Shown here piece after piece: positions 52,668-62,744 of a stretch of 64,000 bases of DNA. The stretch is from Saccharothrix carnea (GTDB lineage: Bacteria; Actinomycetota; Actinomycetes; Mycobacteriales; Pseudonocardiaceae). The position numbers and the translations under genes are program-made. The notes under the pieces are model-generated. The model searched no databases. It had not been told where the DNA came from and worked only from the letters and a program-made list of their open reading frames with translations. Position 1 is the stretch's first letter, and each line of letters starts with the position of its first letter. The stretch spans positions 372,001 to 436,000 of the forward strand of contig NZ_PYAX01000003.1 in the NCBI RefSeq assembly GCF_003014735.1. Direction: 5' to 3'.

Positions 52668-52931
52668 TTAGGCAGCAGCCTCGACCGGGACGATGTTCAC
52701 GGTCTTGCGACCGCGCTTGGTACCGAACTCGACCGCACCGGGCGCCAACGCGAACAGCGTGTCGTCCTTGCCGCGGCCGACGTTGACGCCGGGGTGGAAC
52801 TTGGTGCCGCGCTGGCGGATCAGGATCTCGCCGGCCTTGACGACCTGACCGCCGAACCGCTTGACCCCGAGGTACTGGGGGTTCGAGTCACGGCCGTTGC
52901 GGGAGCTGGATGCGCCCTTCTTGTGTGCCAT
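52668..52931 (-). CDS. rpmA: 50S ribosomal protein L27
   Basis: The 87-residue protein begins [21 protein letters not shown], the standard L27 N-terminus that reaches towards the peptidyl-transferase centre. [19 protein letters not shown] follows. No cleavable Firmicute-type N-terminal extension is present. It is 14 bases downstream of rplU. Confidence 0.98.
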   Translation of the reverse strand: MAHKKGASSSRNGRDSNPQYLGVKRFGGQVVKAGEILIRQRGTKFHPGVNVGRGKDDTLFALAPGAVEFGTKRGRKTVNIVPVEAAA

Positions 52932-52945
52932 GGCTAGTCAGATCC

Positions 52946-53260
52946 TCACTTACCGGTGATGCCGGTGACCTCGACGCGGGTCAGCTTCTGGCGGTGACCC
53001 TGGCGCTTGTGGTAGCCGGTCTTGTTCTTGAACTTGTGGATGCGGATCTTGGGGCCCTTGGTCTGCTCGACGACCTTGCCGGTCACCGAGAACTTCGCCA
53101 GGGCGTCCGCCGCGGAGGTGACGTCATCGCCGTCCACAACGAGGAGCGGCGCCGCGAAGGTGATCTCGGTGTCCGGCTCGCCTTCGAGCTTCTCGACCTC
53201 GATGACGTCGCCGACAGCCACCTTGTACTGCTTGCCGCCGGTCTTGACGATCGCGTACAT
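52946..53260 (-). CDS. rplU: 50S ribosomal protein L21
   Basis: The 104-residue protein begins [20 protein letters not shown] and ends with the [13 protein letters not shown]-type basic motif (here [17 protein letters not shown]), both diagnostic of L21, which binds 23S rRNA. It is first in the rplU-rpmA operon with a candidate promoter about 120 bases upstream. Confidence 0.98.
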   Translation of the reverse strand: MYAIVKTGGKQYKVAVGDVIEVEKLEGEPDTEITFAAPLLVVDGDDVTSAADALAKFSVTGKVVEQTKGPKIRIHKFKNKTGYHKRQGHRQKLTRVEVTGITGK

Positions 53261-53376
53261 CGGGACGGAAGTCTCCTGCTACTCGACGGGACGGGATCGC
53301 GCGCGCCTCGGCTGCACTGCTGACGAGCACGCTGGGCTTCACGCGACAGGGCCCACCGGACGGCGGGCCGCGTATC

Positions 53377-53406
53377 AGGTTACGTGGCGGTGGACGGCGT
53401 GGTCAA
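53377..53406 (-). promoter_or_regulatory. Candidate rplU promoter
   Basis: On the leftward strand TTGACC (53406-53401) and TAACCT (53382-53377) are spaced 18 bp, a good housekeeping-sigma match. The implied leader is about 110 bases. Ribosomal-protein leaders can carry autoregulatory structure, but I cannot assign one here. Confidence 0.6.
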
Positions 53407-53465
53407 ACCGGGGTCCGTGAACCAAGTTCTTGCTGGTCACAGCGTCACGTCCGAACCGGGCCGAA

Positions 53466-53510
53466 CGCGCCGAACCGCTGCCGGGCCAGGCCGGGCAGCG
53501 GTTCGGCGCG
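53466..53510 (-). terminator. 17-bp-stem terminator after the RNase E/G gene
   Basis: A perfect inverted repeat (53466-53482 with 53494-53510) lies 12 bases beyond the leftward stop at 53522. No T-run. Confidence 0.85.
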
Positions 53511-53521
53511 TGGTGCGTCGG

Positions 53522-56476
53522 TCAGCTCTCCTTGACCCCGTCCAGCGGCGGGCCGGCGGGCCGGGAGGCGGCACGACGGGCCGCGCGGCGACGCGTGGTC
53601 ACCGCGGGCGTGCCCGGCTCGACGTGGCCGTTGACCGGCTGCTCGGCGACCTGGACCGGGGCGCTCGTCCGGGTGACGGGCGGTACCTCGACCGGGGCTA
53701 CCGCGACGGGCGGGGTGACGGGCTCGGGCACCATGGCGGGCTTGGTCACCCGCCGGCGGGTCCGCCCCGTCTTGACCGGCTCGGCGACGGGCGCCGACGG
53801 GGCCTCGACGGGCTGCTCGGCCGCGACGGGGTCCGCGGGCGCCTGAGCGGCCTGCTCGGCGACCAACGGCTCAGGAGCCGACTGCTCGACCTCGGGCTCC
53901 TGCGGCGCGGACTGCTCCGGCGCCGGCTGTTCGACCACTGGCGACTCGGATACCGGCGGCTCGACCACGGACTGCTCCGGCGCGAGCTGCTCGGTGGACT
54001 CCACCGACTGCGCGGGCTCCTCGTCACCGTGCTTGATCACGGCACCGGCTTCCCGACGAGCGCGGCGGCGTTGGCGGCGGTCCCGCTTCGGGGTCTCCGG
54101 CGCGGCCTCCTCCTCCACCACGGCGGCCAAGGGCTCGTCCGACGTCGGCTGCTCGGCGACCGCCTCGGGCTCCTCGGTCGGCTCCACGGTCTGCTCGGCC
54201 ACCGGCTCCGGGACGTCCGCGTGCTTGGCGCGGCGCGACTTGCGGCCACCGCCCTGCTGCTGCTGTTGCTGCTGCTGGGGCTGGCCACCACCGTTGCCGT
54301 TGCCGTGCGCGTGCATCTCGGTCGTCACGACCAGGCCACGCCCGCGGCAGTGCTCGCACGTCGTCGAGAACGCCTCCAGCAGGCCCGTGCCGACGCGCTT
54401 GCGCGTCATCTGCACCAGGCCCAGCGACGTCACCTCGGCCACCTGGTGGCGGGTGCGGTCACGGCCCAGGCACTCGGTCAGCCGGCGCAGCACCAGGTCG
54501 CGGTTCGACTCCAGCACCATGTCGATGAAGTCGATCACGATGATGCCGCCGATGTCGCGCAACCTGAGCTGGCGGACGATCTCCTCGGCCGCCTCCAGGT
54601 TGTTCCGGGTCACCGTCTCCTCGAGGTTTCCACCCGATCCGGTGAACTTGCCGGTGTTGACGTCGATGACCGTCATCGCCTCGGTGCGGTCGATGACCAG
54701 GTAGCCGCCGGACGGCAGCCAGACCTTGCGGTCCAGCGCCTTGAGCAGCTGCTCGTCGATGCGGTACTCGGTGAACGCGTCGGTGTTGAGCACGTGCTTG
54801 CGCAGCCGTTCCTGGAGGTCGGGCGCGACGTGCCGGACGTAGCCGTCGATGGTCTCCCACGCGTCCGCGCCCTGGACGACGAGCGCGGCGAAGTCCTCGG
54901 TGAACAGGTCGCGCACGACCTTCACCAGCAGGTCCGGCTCTTCGTACAGCAGCTGCGGAGCCTGGGCCTTGGGCGTGTCGGCCTTGTCCTTGATGACCTG
55001 CCACTGCGCCTGCAGGCGGGTCACGTCGCGGGCCAGCTCCTCCTCGGCGATGCCCTCCGAGGCGGTGCGGATGATGACGCCCGCGTCCTCGGGGACGACG
55101 CGCTTGAGGATGTCCTTGAGGCGCTTGCGCTCGTTGTCGGGCAGCTTGCGGCTGATGCCGGTGGCGCCGCCGCCGGGCACGTACACCAGGAAGCGACCGG
55201 GCAGGCTGATCTGCGTGGTCAGCCGGGCGCCCTTGTGGCCGACCGGGTCCTTGGTGACCTGCACCAGCACGCTGTCACCGGTCGACAGGGCCTGCTCGAT
55301 CTTGCGGGCCTTGCCCTCCAGGCCGGCCGCGTCCCAGTCGACCTCGCCCGCGTACAGCACCGCGTTGCGGCCGCGGCCGATGTCGATGAACGCCGCCTCC
55401 ATCGAGGGCAGCACGTTCTGCACCCGACCGAGGTAGACGTTGCCGACCAGCGAACCGCTGCCCGACGAGGTCACGAAGTGCTCCACCAGGACGCCGTCCT
55501 CCAGCACGCCGATCTGCGTGCGTTCGCCGCGCTCGCGCACCACCATCGTGCGCTCCACGGCCTCGCGGCGGGCCAGGAACTCGGCCTCGGACAGCACCGG
55601 GGCGCGGCGGCGACCGGCCTCGCGGCCGTCACGGCGGCGCTGGCGCTTGGCCTCCAGCCGGGTGGACCCGCGGACGCTGCGCACCTCGCTCTGCGCGGCC
55701 TCGGAGTCGGCCTTGTCGTCACGGGCGTCGCGGGCGGGCTCGCGGACGTGGACGACCGTGTTCGGCGGGTCGTCCTCGCTCGGCGCGGCGGCCTCTTCCT
55801 CGGCGCCGGTCTTGCGGCGACGGCGACGGCGGCGGCGACGGCTGCCCGCGCCCTCGTCGTCGGCCGACGCCTCGTCCGGGCTCTCGGCCTCGGCTTCGGC
55901 GGCTTCGGCCTGCTCCTCGCCCTGCTCGTCGTCGCCGTTGTCCTCGACGCCCTTGCCGCGACCGCGGCCACGCCGACCACGACGACGGCGGCGGCGGCCT
56001 TCGCCCTCGTCACCGGCGTCGTCGGCGGCTGCGTGCTCGTCGGTGTCGTCCTCGGTGTCGTCGAGGTCGTCGTCCCGGCCCACCGGGACTTCCTTGACCG
56101 CCGGGGGCTTGGCCACCGGGGTCGGCGGCAGGAACACCGCGGACGGCGGCGCGAACAGCGGCACCAGCGGCGCGACCTCGCGGGCCACCGCCACCGGTTC
56201 CTCGGTCTGCTCGTCCACCTCGCCGGTGACGATGTCGTCCCAGCCCAAGAGGCTCTCGGCCACCTTGAGCGCGAGATCGCGGCTCACGCTCGACTGAACG
56301 CCCTTGACCGGCTCACCGAGGTCGGCGAGGGCGGCCACCACGTCCTTGCTGCTCGCGCCGAGCAGCTTGGCCAGCGCGTGCACCCGCAGCTTGGCGGGCA
56401 GATCCGCCAGATCCGGGTGTGCGGATGTGGCGTTACCCCCGCCGGCGGCGCCGGCAGGCTTTTCCGTGTTCGACAA
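53522..56476 (-). CDS. rne: Ribonuclease E/G
   Basis: The 984-residue endoribonuclease is built of an N-terminal IF2-like helical piece (LPAKLRVHALAKLLG), long acidic and basic low-complexity stretches, an S1 domain (VGNVYLGRVQNVLPSMEAAF, about residues 395-415), the catalytic DNase I-like core (TVIDVNTGKFTG and VIDFIDM) and the zinc-link CEHCRGRG. A C-terminal Glu/Gln/Pro-rich tail completes it. It processes rRNA, tRNA and mRNA. The best start is TTG 56476, six bases after GGAGGAG. In-frame codons up to 56611 do not match the family. Confidence 0.94.
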   Translation of the reverse strand: MSNTEKPAGAAGGGNATSAHPDLADLPAKLRVHALAKLLGASSKDVVAALADLGEPVKGVQSSVSRDLALKVAESLLGWDDIVTGEVDEQTEEPVAVAREVAPLVPLFAPPSAVFLPPTPVAKPPAVKEVPVGRDDDLDDTEDDTDEHAAADDAGDEGEGRRRRRRGRRGRGRGKGVEDNGDDEQGEEQAEAAEAEAESPDEASADDEGAGSRRRRRRRRRKTGAEEEAAAPSEDDPPNTVVHVREPARDARDDKADSEAAQSEVRSVRGSTRLEAKRQRRRDGREAGRRRAPVLSEAEFLARREAVERTMVVRERGERTQIGVLEDGVLVEHFVTSSGSGSLVGNVYLGRVQNVLPSMEAAFIDIGRGRNAVLYAGEVDWDAAGLEGKARKIEQALSTGDSVLVQVTKDPVGHKGARLTTQISLPGRFLVYVPGGGATGISRKLPDNERKRLKDILKRVVPEDAGVIIRTASEGIAEEELARDVTRLQAQWQVIKDKADTPKAQAPQLLYEEPDLLVKVVRDLFTEDFAALVVQGADAWETIDGYVRHVAPDLQERLRKHVLNTDAFTEYRIDEQLLKALDRKVWLPSGGYLVIDRTEAMTVIDVNTGKFTGSGGNLEETVTRNNLEAAEEIVRQLRLRDIGGIIVIDFIDMVLESNRDLVLRRLTECLGRDRTRHQVAEVTSLGLVQMTRKRVGTGLLEAFSTTCEHCRGRGLVVTTEMHAHGNGNGGGQPQQQQQQQQGGGRKSRRAKHADVPEPVAEQTVEPTEEPEAVAEQPTSDEPLAAVVEEEAAPETPKRDRRQRRRARREAGAVIKHGDEEPAQSVESTEQLAPEQSVVEPPVSESPVVEQPAPEQSAPQEPEVEQSAPEPLVAEQAAQAPADPVAAEQPVEAPSAPVAEPVKTGRTRRRVTKPAMVPEPVTPPVAVAPVEVPPVTRTSAPVQVAEQPVNGHVEPGTPAVTTRRRAARRAASRPAGPPLDGVKES

Positions 56477-56668
56477 TGCAGCTCCTCCGCCCCCGGGCGC
56501 GTCCCAACCGACGCGGCCGCGCAGGGGCCTCTCTTGTCCACTCACCGCCGCGGCTGGCGGCGGGAATCCTTGCCTCGCGCTGTGGCGCCCACCCGTTCGA
56601 GCACGCGGCACAGCAGGTCCTATAACTCTGTCGACGACGCCGTCAGCGCCGCTCCGATCACCGCCCGG

Positions 56669-57502
56669 TCAGACCTCCGCTGCCCTGTCCAGGGCAAGCG
56701 GGTCGACCAGGCCGCCTTCATCGTCCAGCCGCCCCTGCGCCATCCGGGTCGCCTTCGCGGGGACCGGCGGAACCAGGTCGGCGACGACTCGGAGCGCACT
56801 CAGCACGTCGTCGGGCCTCACGGTAGGGGTTGTCTGCCGTACGACCGTCATGAGTATCCCACACGGCTGTGACAAATCTCGTGCATCGTGTCCGGCGTCG
56901 CTCGAATGCACGCCCGCCGACGCCTCCACCTCGGCCGATACGATCGCCGGCCGCACGTCCACGATCTTCTTGCCGTCCTTGGTCAGCCTCTCGACCTGCA
57001 CGGACCCCGAAGCCATCAACGCCGTCACGGCTTCGGTCAGCTCTTCGGGCGACACGCCGGGCAGCTCGACCCGCCACGCGCTGGCCTCGATCCGCTCGGG
57101 CAGCGTGCCACCGGCCGACTGGACGACCTCCAGCACGTCGAGCCCGGGCGGCAGCACGGCGTCCAGCGCGGTCCGCAGCGCGTCCGGGTCGACCCGGTCG
57201 ACGACGGACACCTCGACGTACTCGGCCTCGCTCGCCACGCCGGTGGGCGCCGCGCCGACCCATGACACCTTCGGGTGAGGGCTGAAGCCCTGGGAATAGG
57301 CCATGGGGACGCCTGCCCGCCGCAGCGCGCGCTCGAACGTGCGCGCGATGTCACGGTGTGACGTGAACCGCAGCCGACCGCGTTTGGCGTAGCGCAGTCG
57401 AAGCTTCTGCACAGGTGCGGCCGACGGGTTGGGCTGCTGCTGGCGGCTCAGAGCTACTCCCCTTGGGTGCCGGGTGGGCCGCGACGGGGTTTCGCACCCC
57501 AA
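56669..57502 (-). CDS. TIGR03936 (DUF2344) radical-SAM-associated protein
   Basis: The 277-residue protein matches DUF2344: LRLRYAKRGRLRFTSHRDIA, then ERALRRAGVPMAYSQGFSPHP and ASEAEYVEV. It normally adjoins or fuses to the B12-binding radical SAM protein TIGR03960 upstream of rne, and the partner here is 6 kb away at the window edge. The reaction is not established. ATG 57502 is used. A CTG at 57451 after AAGGGGAG may be the real start, because residues 1-17 are not conserved-looking. Confidence 0.88.
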   Translation of the reverse strand: MGCETPSRPTRHPRGVALSRQQQPNPSAAPVQKLRLRYAKRGRLRFTSHRDIARTFERALRRAGVPMAYSQGFSPHPKVSWVGAAPTGVASEAEYVEVSVVDRVDPDALRTALDAVLPPGLDVLEVVQSAGGTLPERIEASAWRVELPGVSPEELTEAVTALMASGSVQVERLTKDGKKIVDVRPAIVSAEVEASAGVHSSDAGHDARDLSQPCGILMTVVRQTTPTVRPDDVLSALRVVADLVPPVPAKATRMAQGRLDDEGGLVDPLALDRAAEV

Positions 57503-57671
57503 CGGTCCACGCTCCTACTCCACGAGGACGGTACCTTGGACCTGTTCGGCACCGTTGCGCTTGTCTGCTCCGCCCCGGCTGGCTACGGTCCGGCAGCAGC
57601 AGTCCGATCGACGGTTCGCCCGGAAGTCGGGCAGACGGCTCCCGTCACCGGTCCAGCCCTGGAGGTCCCCC

Positions 57672-59153
57672 GTGCCTCTGCACCGCCGCGTCCAAGCGGC
57701 CGCGGTCAGCGCGGCCCTGCTCGCGACCGGCTGCTTCTCGGTGACCGCGTCAGCGGCCGAACCCGAGGTGCCGGTACCCGCGGTGGACTGCGTCCAGCCC
57801 GGTCCGACGCTGCGCTACCTGGTCGTGTTCGACCCGGGTACGAGCGCGCCGCTGGCCGAGGCGCAGATCGCCGCCGCGTGCGGCACGACCGCCCACTACT
57901 ACCCGCAGATCGCCGTGGCCGTGGCCGTGTCGCCGGATCCCCGGTTCGGGCAGCACATCGGCACGCACCGGGCGTACAGCGCCCAGGCAGACGGCCTGTC
58001 GAAGCGCAACGGCGCACCTGCCCGGCAGAAGAAGAAGGACGACGAGACGGCCGGGGCGCGCGCTTCGGCCGGCGCGGCGGACCGCACGGCCGAGCAGTGG
58101 GACATGGACCTGATCCGGGCGGCCGAGGCGCACGCGGTGAGCAAGGGCAGCCGGGACGTGGTGGTGGGCGTGCTCGACTCGGGCATCGACCCGGCGCACC
58201 CCGACCTGGTCGGCGCGCTGGACCCGGCGCTGTCGGCCGGCTGCACGACCGGCGTGGCCGACCCGTCGCCCGCCGCGTGGGCGCCGACGACGTCCGGGCA
58301 CGGCACGCACGTGGCGGGCACGATCGCGGCGGCCGACGACGGCCTCGGCACCACGGGCGTGGCGCCGGGCGTGCGGATCGCGTCGGTGAAGGTCGTGGAC
58401 GACGCCGGGTTCATCTACCCCGAGTACGCGGTGTGCGGGTTCATGTGGGCCGCCGAACGGGGCATGACCATCACCAACAACAGCTACTTCATCGACCCGT
58501 GGGTGTTCACCTGCCAGGACGAGCAGGGCCAGTCCGTGGTGTACGAGGCGGTGCGGCGGGCGGTGGAGCACGCGTCCGGGCGCGGTGTGCTGGCGGTGGC
58601 GGCGGCGGGCAACACGGCGGCCGACCTGACCAAGCCCGGCCGGGACGCGCTGAGCCCGACCAACGCCGCGCCGGAGGACGTCAAGCCGCGGCCGGTGGAC
58701 AGCACGTGCCTGGTGCTGCCCGCGCAGCTGCGCACCGTGGTGGCGGTGTCGTCGGTGGGCGCGGACAGGGTGAAGGCCGGGTACAGCTCCTACGGGCTGG
58801 GCGCGGTGGACGTGGCCGCGCCGGGCGGTGACCGCAGGCAGGCGCCGGACGACGGGCGCAGCGGGTGCGTGCTGTCGACCGTGCCCGCAGCCGGGTACGA
58901 CTACTCGTGCGGCACGTCGATGGCCGCGCCGCACGTGTCGGGCGTGGCCGCGCTGCTGGCGTCCACGCACCCCGAGGCCAGCGCGCTGGACCTGTCGAAG
59001 ATGCTCAACTCGCAGGCGGAGACGCTGCCGTGCCCGGCGGACTACGACCTCAACGGCACGGGCGCGCAGGACGCGTTCTGCACGGGCCACTCGGAGTACA
59101 ACGGCTTCTACGGGCACGGCCTGGTCGACGCGCTCGCCGCCGTGCGGGAGTAG
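57672..59153 (+). CDS. Secreted S8 family serine peptidase (subtilase)
   Basis: The 493-residue subtilisin-like protease has a signal peptide ending near ASAAEP, a degenerate inhibitor-like propeptide (LRYLVVFDPGTSAPLAEAQI), and a catalytic domain with D169 in VLDSGID, H213 in GHGTHVAGT and S416 in GTSMAAPHVSG, the full triad. GTG 57672 is six bases after GGAGG. It stops one base before the convergent LuxR-type gene. Confidence 0.92.
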   Translation: MPLHRRVQAAAVSAALLATGCFSVTASAAEPEVPVPAVDCVQPGPTLRYLVVFDPGTSAPLAEAQIAAACGTTAHYYPQIAVAVAVSPDPRFGQHIGTHRAYSAQADGLSKRNGAPARQKKKDDETAGARASAGAADRTAEQWDMDLIRAAEAHAVSKGSRDVVVGVLDSGIDPAHPDLVGALDPALSAGCTTGVADPSPAAWAPTTSGHGTHVAGTIAAADDGLGTTGVAPGVRIASVKVVDDAGFIYPEYAVCGFMWAAERGMTITNNSYFIDPWVFTCQDEQGQSVVYEAVRRAVEHASGRGVLAVAAAGNTAADLTKPGRDALSPTNAAPEDVKPRPVDSTCLVLPAQLRTVVAVSSVGADRVKAGYSSYGLGAVDVAAPGGDRRQAPDDGRSGCVLSTVPAAGYDYSCGTSMAAPHVSGVAALLASTHPEASALDLSKMLNSQAETLPCPADYDLNGTGAQDAFCTGHSEYNGFYGHGLVDALAAVRE

Positions 59154-59154
59154 G

Positions 59155-61851
59155 TCAGGCCGAGTACTGGTCCTGGTGGCGGCGCAACGCGCCCGCGAGG
59201 TCGGCGCGGCCCGCGATGCCGAGCTTGCGGTAGGCGCCGGACAGGTGCAGCTCGACCGTGCGGCGGGTGAGGAACAGGGCTTCGGCGATCTGCCGGTTGG
59301 TCAGGCCCTGCGCGGCCATGCCGGCGACCCGCGTCTCCTGCTTGGTCAACCCGTGCACCGTGCCGTGCGCGGTGGCCGGCTCGCAGGCGCGCAGCTCCTC
59401 GGCGGCGCGGCGGATCAGCGGCTTGGACTCGCAGCGGGCGCTGAGCTCGACGGCCTGCCGCAGGTGCGGGATGGCGCGTTCGGCGTGCCCGCGGCGGCGC
59501 AGCCGGGCGCCCAGTTCCAGCAACGCCTCGGCGTGCAGCAGGCGGGCGACCGATCCGGTCAGGTAGTCCACCGCCTTGAGCAACGCCCGGGTCGCGGCTT
59601 CGTCGTCGGTGGTGAGGCCGAGGGAGACCAGCGCGGTGCCCATGGCGCGCGGCGTGCCCCAGCGCTTGGCGCGGGCGAGGTCCTCGGCGGCCAGGTGGGC
59701 GGCGGCTTCCCGGTGTCCCAGCGCGAGGTGTGCCCGCACGGCGAGTGACCGCCACGGCAGGACCGCCGGACTGTCCACTGTGGACGCGGTGAGTCTTCGC
59801 CCGCACTCCAGCAGGTCCGCCAGGGCGCCGGCGTGGTCGTCGGTGGCGAGCTTGAGCTTGCCCCGCGCGAACAGCGTCACGTTGTGCTGGAACAGCTCCG
59901 GCAGCTCGTCGGCGAAGCCGTGCCGCGCCAGCAGGTCCCGCGCCTCGTCGAACCGGCCGAGGTCGACCAGCACCTCCACCAGCCGGGCCGCGCACAGGAT
60001 CGCCATGGGGCACACCGCGACCGCGCCGAGCTCGTCGAACAGCCGCAGCTGCCACTTGAGGAACGTCTTGGCGCGCACCAGGTCGCCGCGGGCGAGGAAG
60101 TCCATGCCGTGTGCCATCGACACGACCGTGCCCTTGCGCAGGTGGTAGTCGTGCGGCTCGGCCTCGCTGCCGATCATCCGGCGGAACCGCTCCGACAGGT
60201 CGGGCGCGTCGGCCAGGAAGCACGTGCTGACGGTGAACACGAACGGCTGCACGAACACGTCGACCCGTTCGCCCTCCAACGCCTCGGCGGCGTACCGGAC
60301 GGCGTCCTCAGCCGATTCGCCGCGCAACGCGTGCCCGAGCGACAGCAGCGCGGAGTGGACCTGCCGCAGCCTCGGTGAGTGCGGCACCTCCGATTCCAGC
60401 TCGTCGGTGAACATGCCGGCGCGCAACGCGAGGGCGACGTCGTTGCCCGCGCCGGCGAGGTAGGCCAGGACCCGCAGCTCCCACGACTCGTCGTGCTCCT
60501 GGGACGTGAGGCGGGACACCAGTTGCAGGCCGATGGACACGGCCAGCCGGGCTTCGGGGCCGCTGCACAGCCGCAGCAGCATGGTGACGGCCTGTCCGGC
60601 GGCCGAACGGGCGTCGTCGGCGTGGGCGAGGGCGTCGCGGAGCAGGTCCATGCCCGCGACCCGGTCGACCAGGAACGTCACGTGCACGAGTTCGAGCTGC
60701 AGGGCGAGCCGTTCGTCGGAGGACAGGCGTTCCTCCAGCGCGCGCTCCAGGTAGTCCTGTGCGGCGTCCAGCCGGTCGTCGTAGGTCGCCTTGCGGGCCG
60801 CACGGCGCAAGACCTCCACGGCCCACGGGAGCGGCACGGCGCGCGCTCCGCGCAAGTGTTCGGCGATCCGTTCATCGGGTGCGCCCGCGTCCCGCAGCAG
60901 CACGGCGGCACGCGCGTGGTCGGCGGCCCTGGTGGCGACCGGCAGATCGGCCAGCACGGCGTTGCGCACGTACGCGTGGGCGAAGCCGAGGGGGTAGTCG
61001 TCGCGGAACACGCGCAGCCGCACCAAGCCGTCGATGAGCCGCAGCGCGCGCCGCGGCTCGACGTCCGCCATCGCGGCGAGCCGGTCCACGGTCGCGTCCT
61101 CCCCCAGCACGGCCGCAGCACGCACCACCTCCGCCGCGCCGTCGTGACGGCGCAACCGCAGGCGCAGCGCGGCACCGATCTCCGCCGACCCGAGCGCGTG
61201 CACCTCGGCCGCGGTGACGCCCGGCCGCAGCTGATCGGCCAACGCCCGCAGCAGTTCGGGGTTGCCCCTGGTCACCTCACGGCAGGCCGCCGCGGGAGCG
61301 TCACCCACCAAGGCGGCCACCGCGTCCACGTCCAGGCCGGTCAGCTCGACGTGCTCGTGGTGCGCGCCGAGGAGTTCGGGCAACGTCACCTCGCCGACCG
61401 GTGCCTGGCCGGTGGTGGCGGTCAGCACCACGGCGAGCGGCTGGTCGGCGACCCGGCGCAGCGCGTAGGCCAGGCAGCGCAGGGACCAGCTGTCCGACAG
61501 CTCCACGTCGTCCACGGCCAGCAGCAGCGGCCCCTGCCCCAGCGCGTCCCGGACCACGCGGTGGAACCGGTCCAGCGACTCGGCCGGGCCGTCGTGCAGG
61601 CCCTCGGCCAGCCTGGTGATCACGCCGCCGCGCAAGTCGCTCTCCAGCCGCGCACCGATCGCGGTCACCACCGTGAAGCCGAGGGCGCGGGCGTCGTCGG
61701 CGATCGCGGTCAGCAGGGCCGACTTGCCGATCCCGATCTCGCCGGTGACCAGCAGGGTCGTGGTCCGGCCGGCGAGCGCGCCGTGCAGCAGCGCGCGGGC
61801 GGCGCGCAGTTCGCGGTCCCGACCGGGCAGTGCCGGAGTCGATGCGGTCAC
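59155..61851 (-). CDS. Large ATP-binding LuxR-family regulator (LAL type)
   Basis: The 898-residue protein has an N-terminal AAA/NACHT-like ATPase with Walker A GEIGIGKSA and Walker B PLLLAVDDVELSD. A long TPR-like helical middle follows, then a C-terminal LuxR HTH (LTKQETRVAGMAAQGLTNRQ, then RTVELHLSGAYRKLG). LAL regulators activate pathways in response to small molecules such as maltotriose in MalT. The target is unknown, and the nearby subtilase or sigma gene is possible. The start is uncertain: GTG 61851 is used, and the frame is open to 61992. Confidence 0.88.
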   Translation of the reverse strand: MTASTPALPGRDRELRAARALLHGALAGRTTTLLVTGEIGIGKSALLTAIADDARALGFTVVTAIGARLESDLRGGVITRLAEGLHDGPAESLDRFHRVVRDALGQGPLLLAVDDVELSDSWSLRCLAYALRRVADQPLAVVLTATTGQAPVGEVTLPELLGAHHEHVELTGLDVDAVAALVGDAPAAACREVTRGNPELLRALADQLRPGVTAAEVHALGSAEIGAALRLRLRRHDGAAEVVRAAAVLGEDATVDRLAAMADVEPRRALRLIDGLVRLRVFRDDYPLGFAHAYVRNAVLADLPVATRAADHARAAVLLRDAGAPDERIAEHLRGARAVPLPWAVEVLRRAARKATYDDRLDAAQDYLERALEERLSSDERLALQLELVHVTFLVDRVAGMDLLRDALAHADDARSAAGQAVTMLLRLCSGPEARLAVSIGLQLVSRLTSQEHDESWELRVLAYLAGAGNDVALALRAGMFTDELESEVPHSPRLRQVHSALLSLGHALRGESAEDAVRYAAEALEGERVDVFVQPFVFTVSTCFLADAPDLSERFRRMIGSEAEPHDYHLRKGTVVSMAHGMDFLARGDLVRAKTFLKWQLRLFDELGAVAVCPMAILCAARLVEVLVDLGRFDEARDLLARHGFADELPELFQHNVTLFARGKLKLATDDHAGALADLLECGRRLTASTVDSPAVLPWRSLAVRAHLALGHREAAAHLAAEDLARAKRWGTPRAMGTALVSLGLTTDDEAATRALLKAVDYLTGSVARLLHAEALLELGARLRRRGHAERAIPHLRQAVELSARCESKPLIRRAAEELRACEPATAHGTVHGLTKQETRVAGMAAQGLTNRQIAEALFLTRRTVELHLSGAYRKLGIAGRADLAGALRRHQDQYSA

Positions 61852-62107
61852 CGGGGAGCTCCGATCTGCTGCGGCGCAGCCGGGCGGTGGATCGGAACCA
61901 CCACGGTAGGACACCTGTCCAGCACCTTCGGTACCGAAGGATCGCGCGCGGGATCGCGGAATTTCCTTCGGCACCCACCGTAGAGACGCCACGCCGGTCT
62001 TCGGCGAGAATCGAGGTCCGACTTTCGCGAGCCGATTCGACCGGCCCGCGAAGAATAGGCCCGCGCTCGATCGCCCCTTTCTCCCGGTCGACCGGCGGAA
62101 GCCTTTC

Positions 62108-62641
62108 TCAGTGCCACTCCCGCACGGCGCGGCGGAGGATCTTCATCGCGGTGTAGACGCGCGATTTCACGGTACCCTCCGGAATGCCGAGCACCACCGC
62201 CGCCTCACGCACCGTGCGACCGCGCACATAGGTCTCGTAGATCGCGGCGCGGTGCTCCTCGCCGAGCCTGCCGATCACGTCGTTGATCACCATGATGGAC
62301 AGCCGCTGCTCGGTCCCGTCCGCGACCTCGACCGCGTCCGGGCTGGTCAGCTCTACTTCGCGGGGCCTGGCCTGCCTCGTACGCCACCCGTCGATGACGA
62401 TCCTCCTCGCCACGGTGAGCAGCCAGCCGCGCAGCATCCGCGGGTCGCGGACCAGCGTCTCGGCGTTCTGCCACGCACGGATCAAGGTCTCCTGGACCAC
62501 GTCCTCCGCCCACTGCCGGTCACGGTTGGTCAGACCGAGCACCTGGGCGTACAACACGCCTTTGAACTGCGCGTACAACGCGGTCACGAATTCTTCCCCG
62601 GACCGCGCGTCGACCACCTGGACACCGCCTGCTGAATTCAT
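62108..62641 (-). CDS. ECF-type RNA polymerase sigma factor
   Basis: The 177-residue sigma factor has region 2 (YAQFKGVLYAQVLGLTNRDR, then AEDVVQETLIRAWQN) and region 4 (RAAIYETYVRGRTVREAAVV, then GIPEGTVKSRVYTAMKILR). It resembles the SigL/SigK-like group. No anti-sigma gene with a zinc or membrane motif is adjacent. The divergent cytochrome b-ferredoxin gene and the downstream LAL regulator are its neighbours. ATG 62641. Confidence 0.92.
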   Translation of the reverse strand: MNSAGGVQVVDARSGEEFVTALYAQFKGVLYAQVLGLTNRDRQWAEDVVQETLIRAWQNAETLVRDPRMLRGWLLTVARRIVIDGWRTRQARPREVELTSPDAVEVADGTEQRLSIMVINDVIGRLGEEHRAAIYETYVRGRTVREAAVVLGIPEGTVKSRVYTAMKILRRAVREWH

Positions 62642-62744
62642 GGAGTAACCGACCTCCCGGGGTTCGCGCGCGGCGGGGCGAATGCGACCTGCCGGAAAGG
62701 TACTACACGGCGGGGCGACCATGCGCGTTACTCGGAATTCGCCG

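Noticed and set aside
53384-56872. A 1162-codon open frame antisense to the RNase E/G gene
   Set aside because: Composition is Leu/Arg/Gly/His repeats and it covers a well-supported rne gene, terminator and promoter on the other strand.
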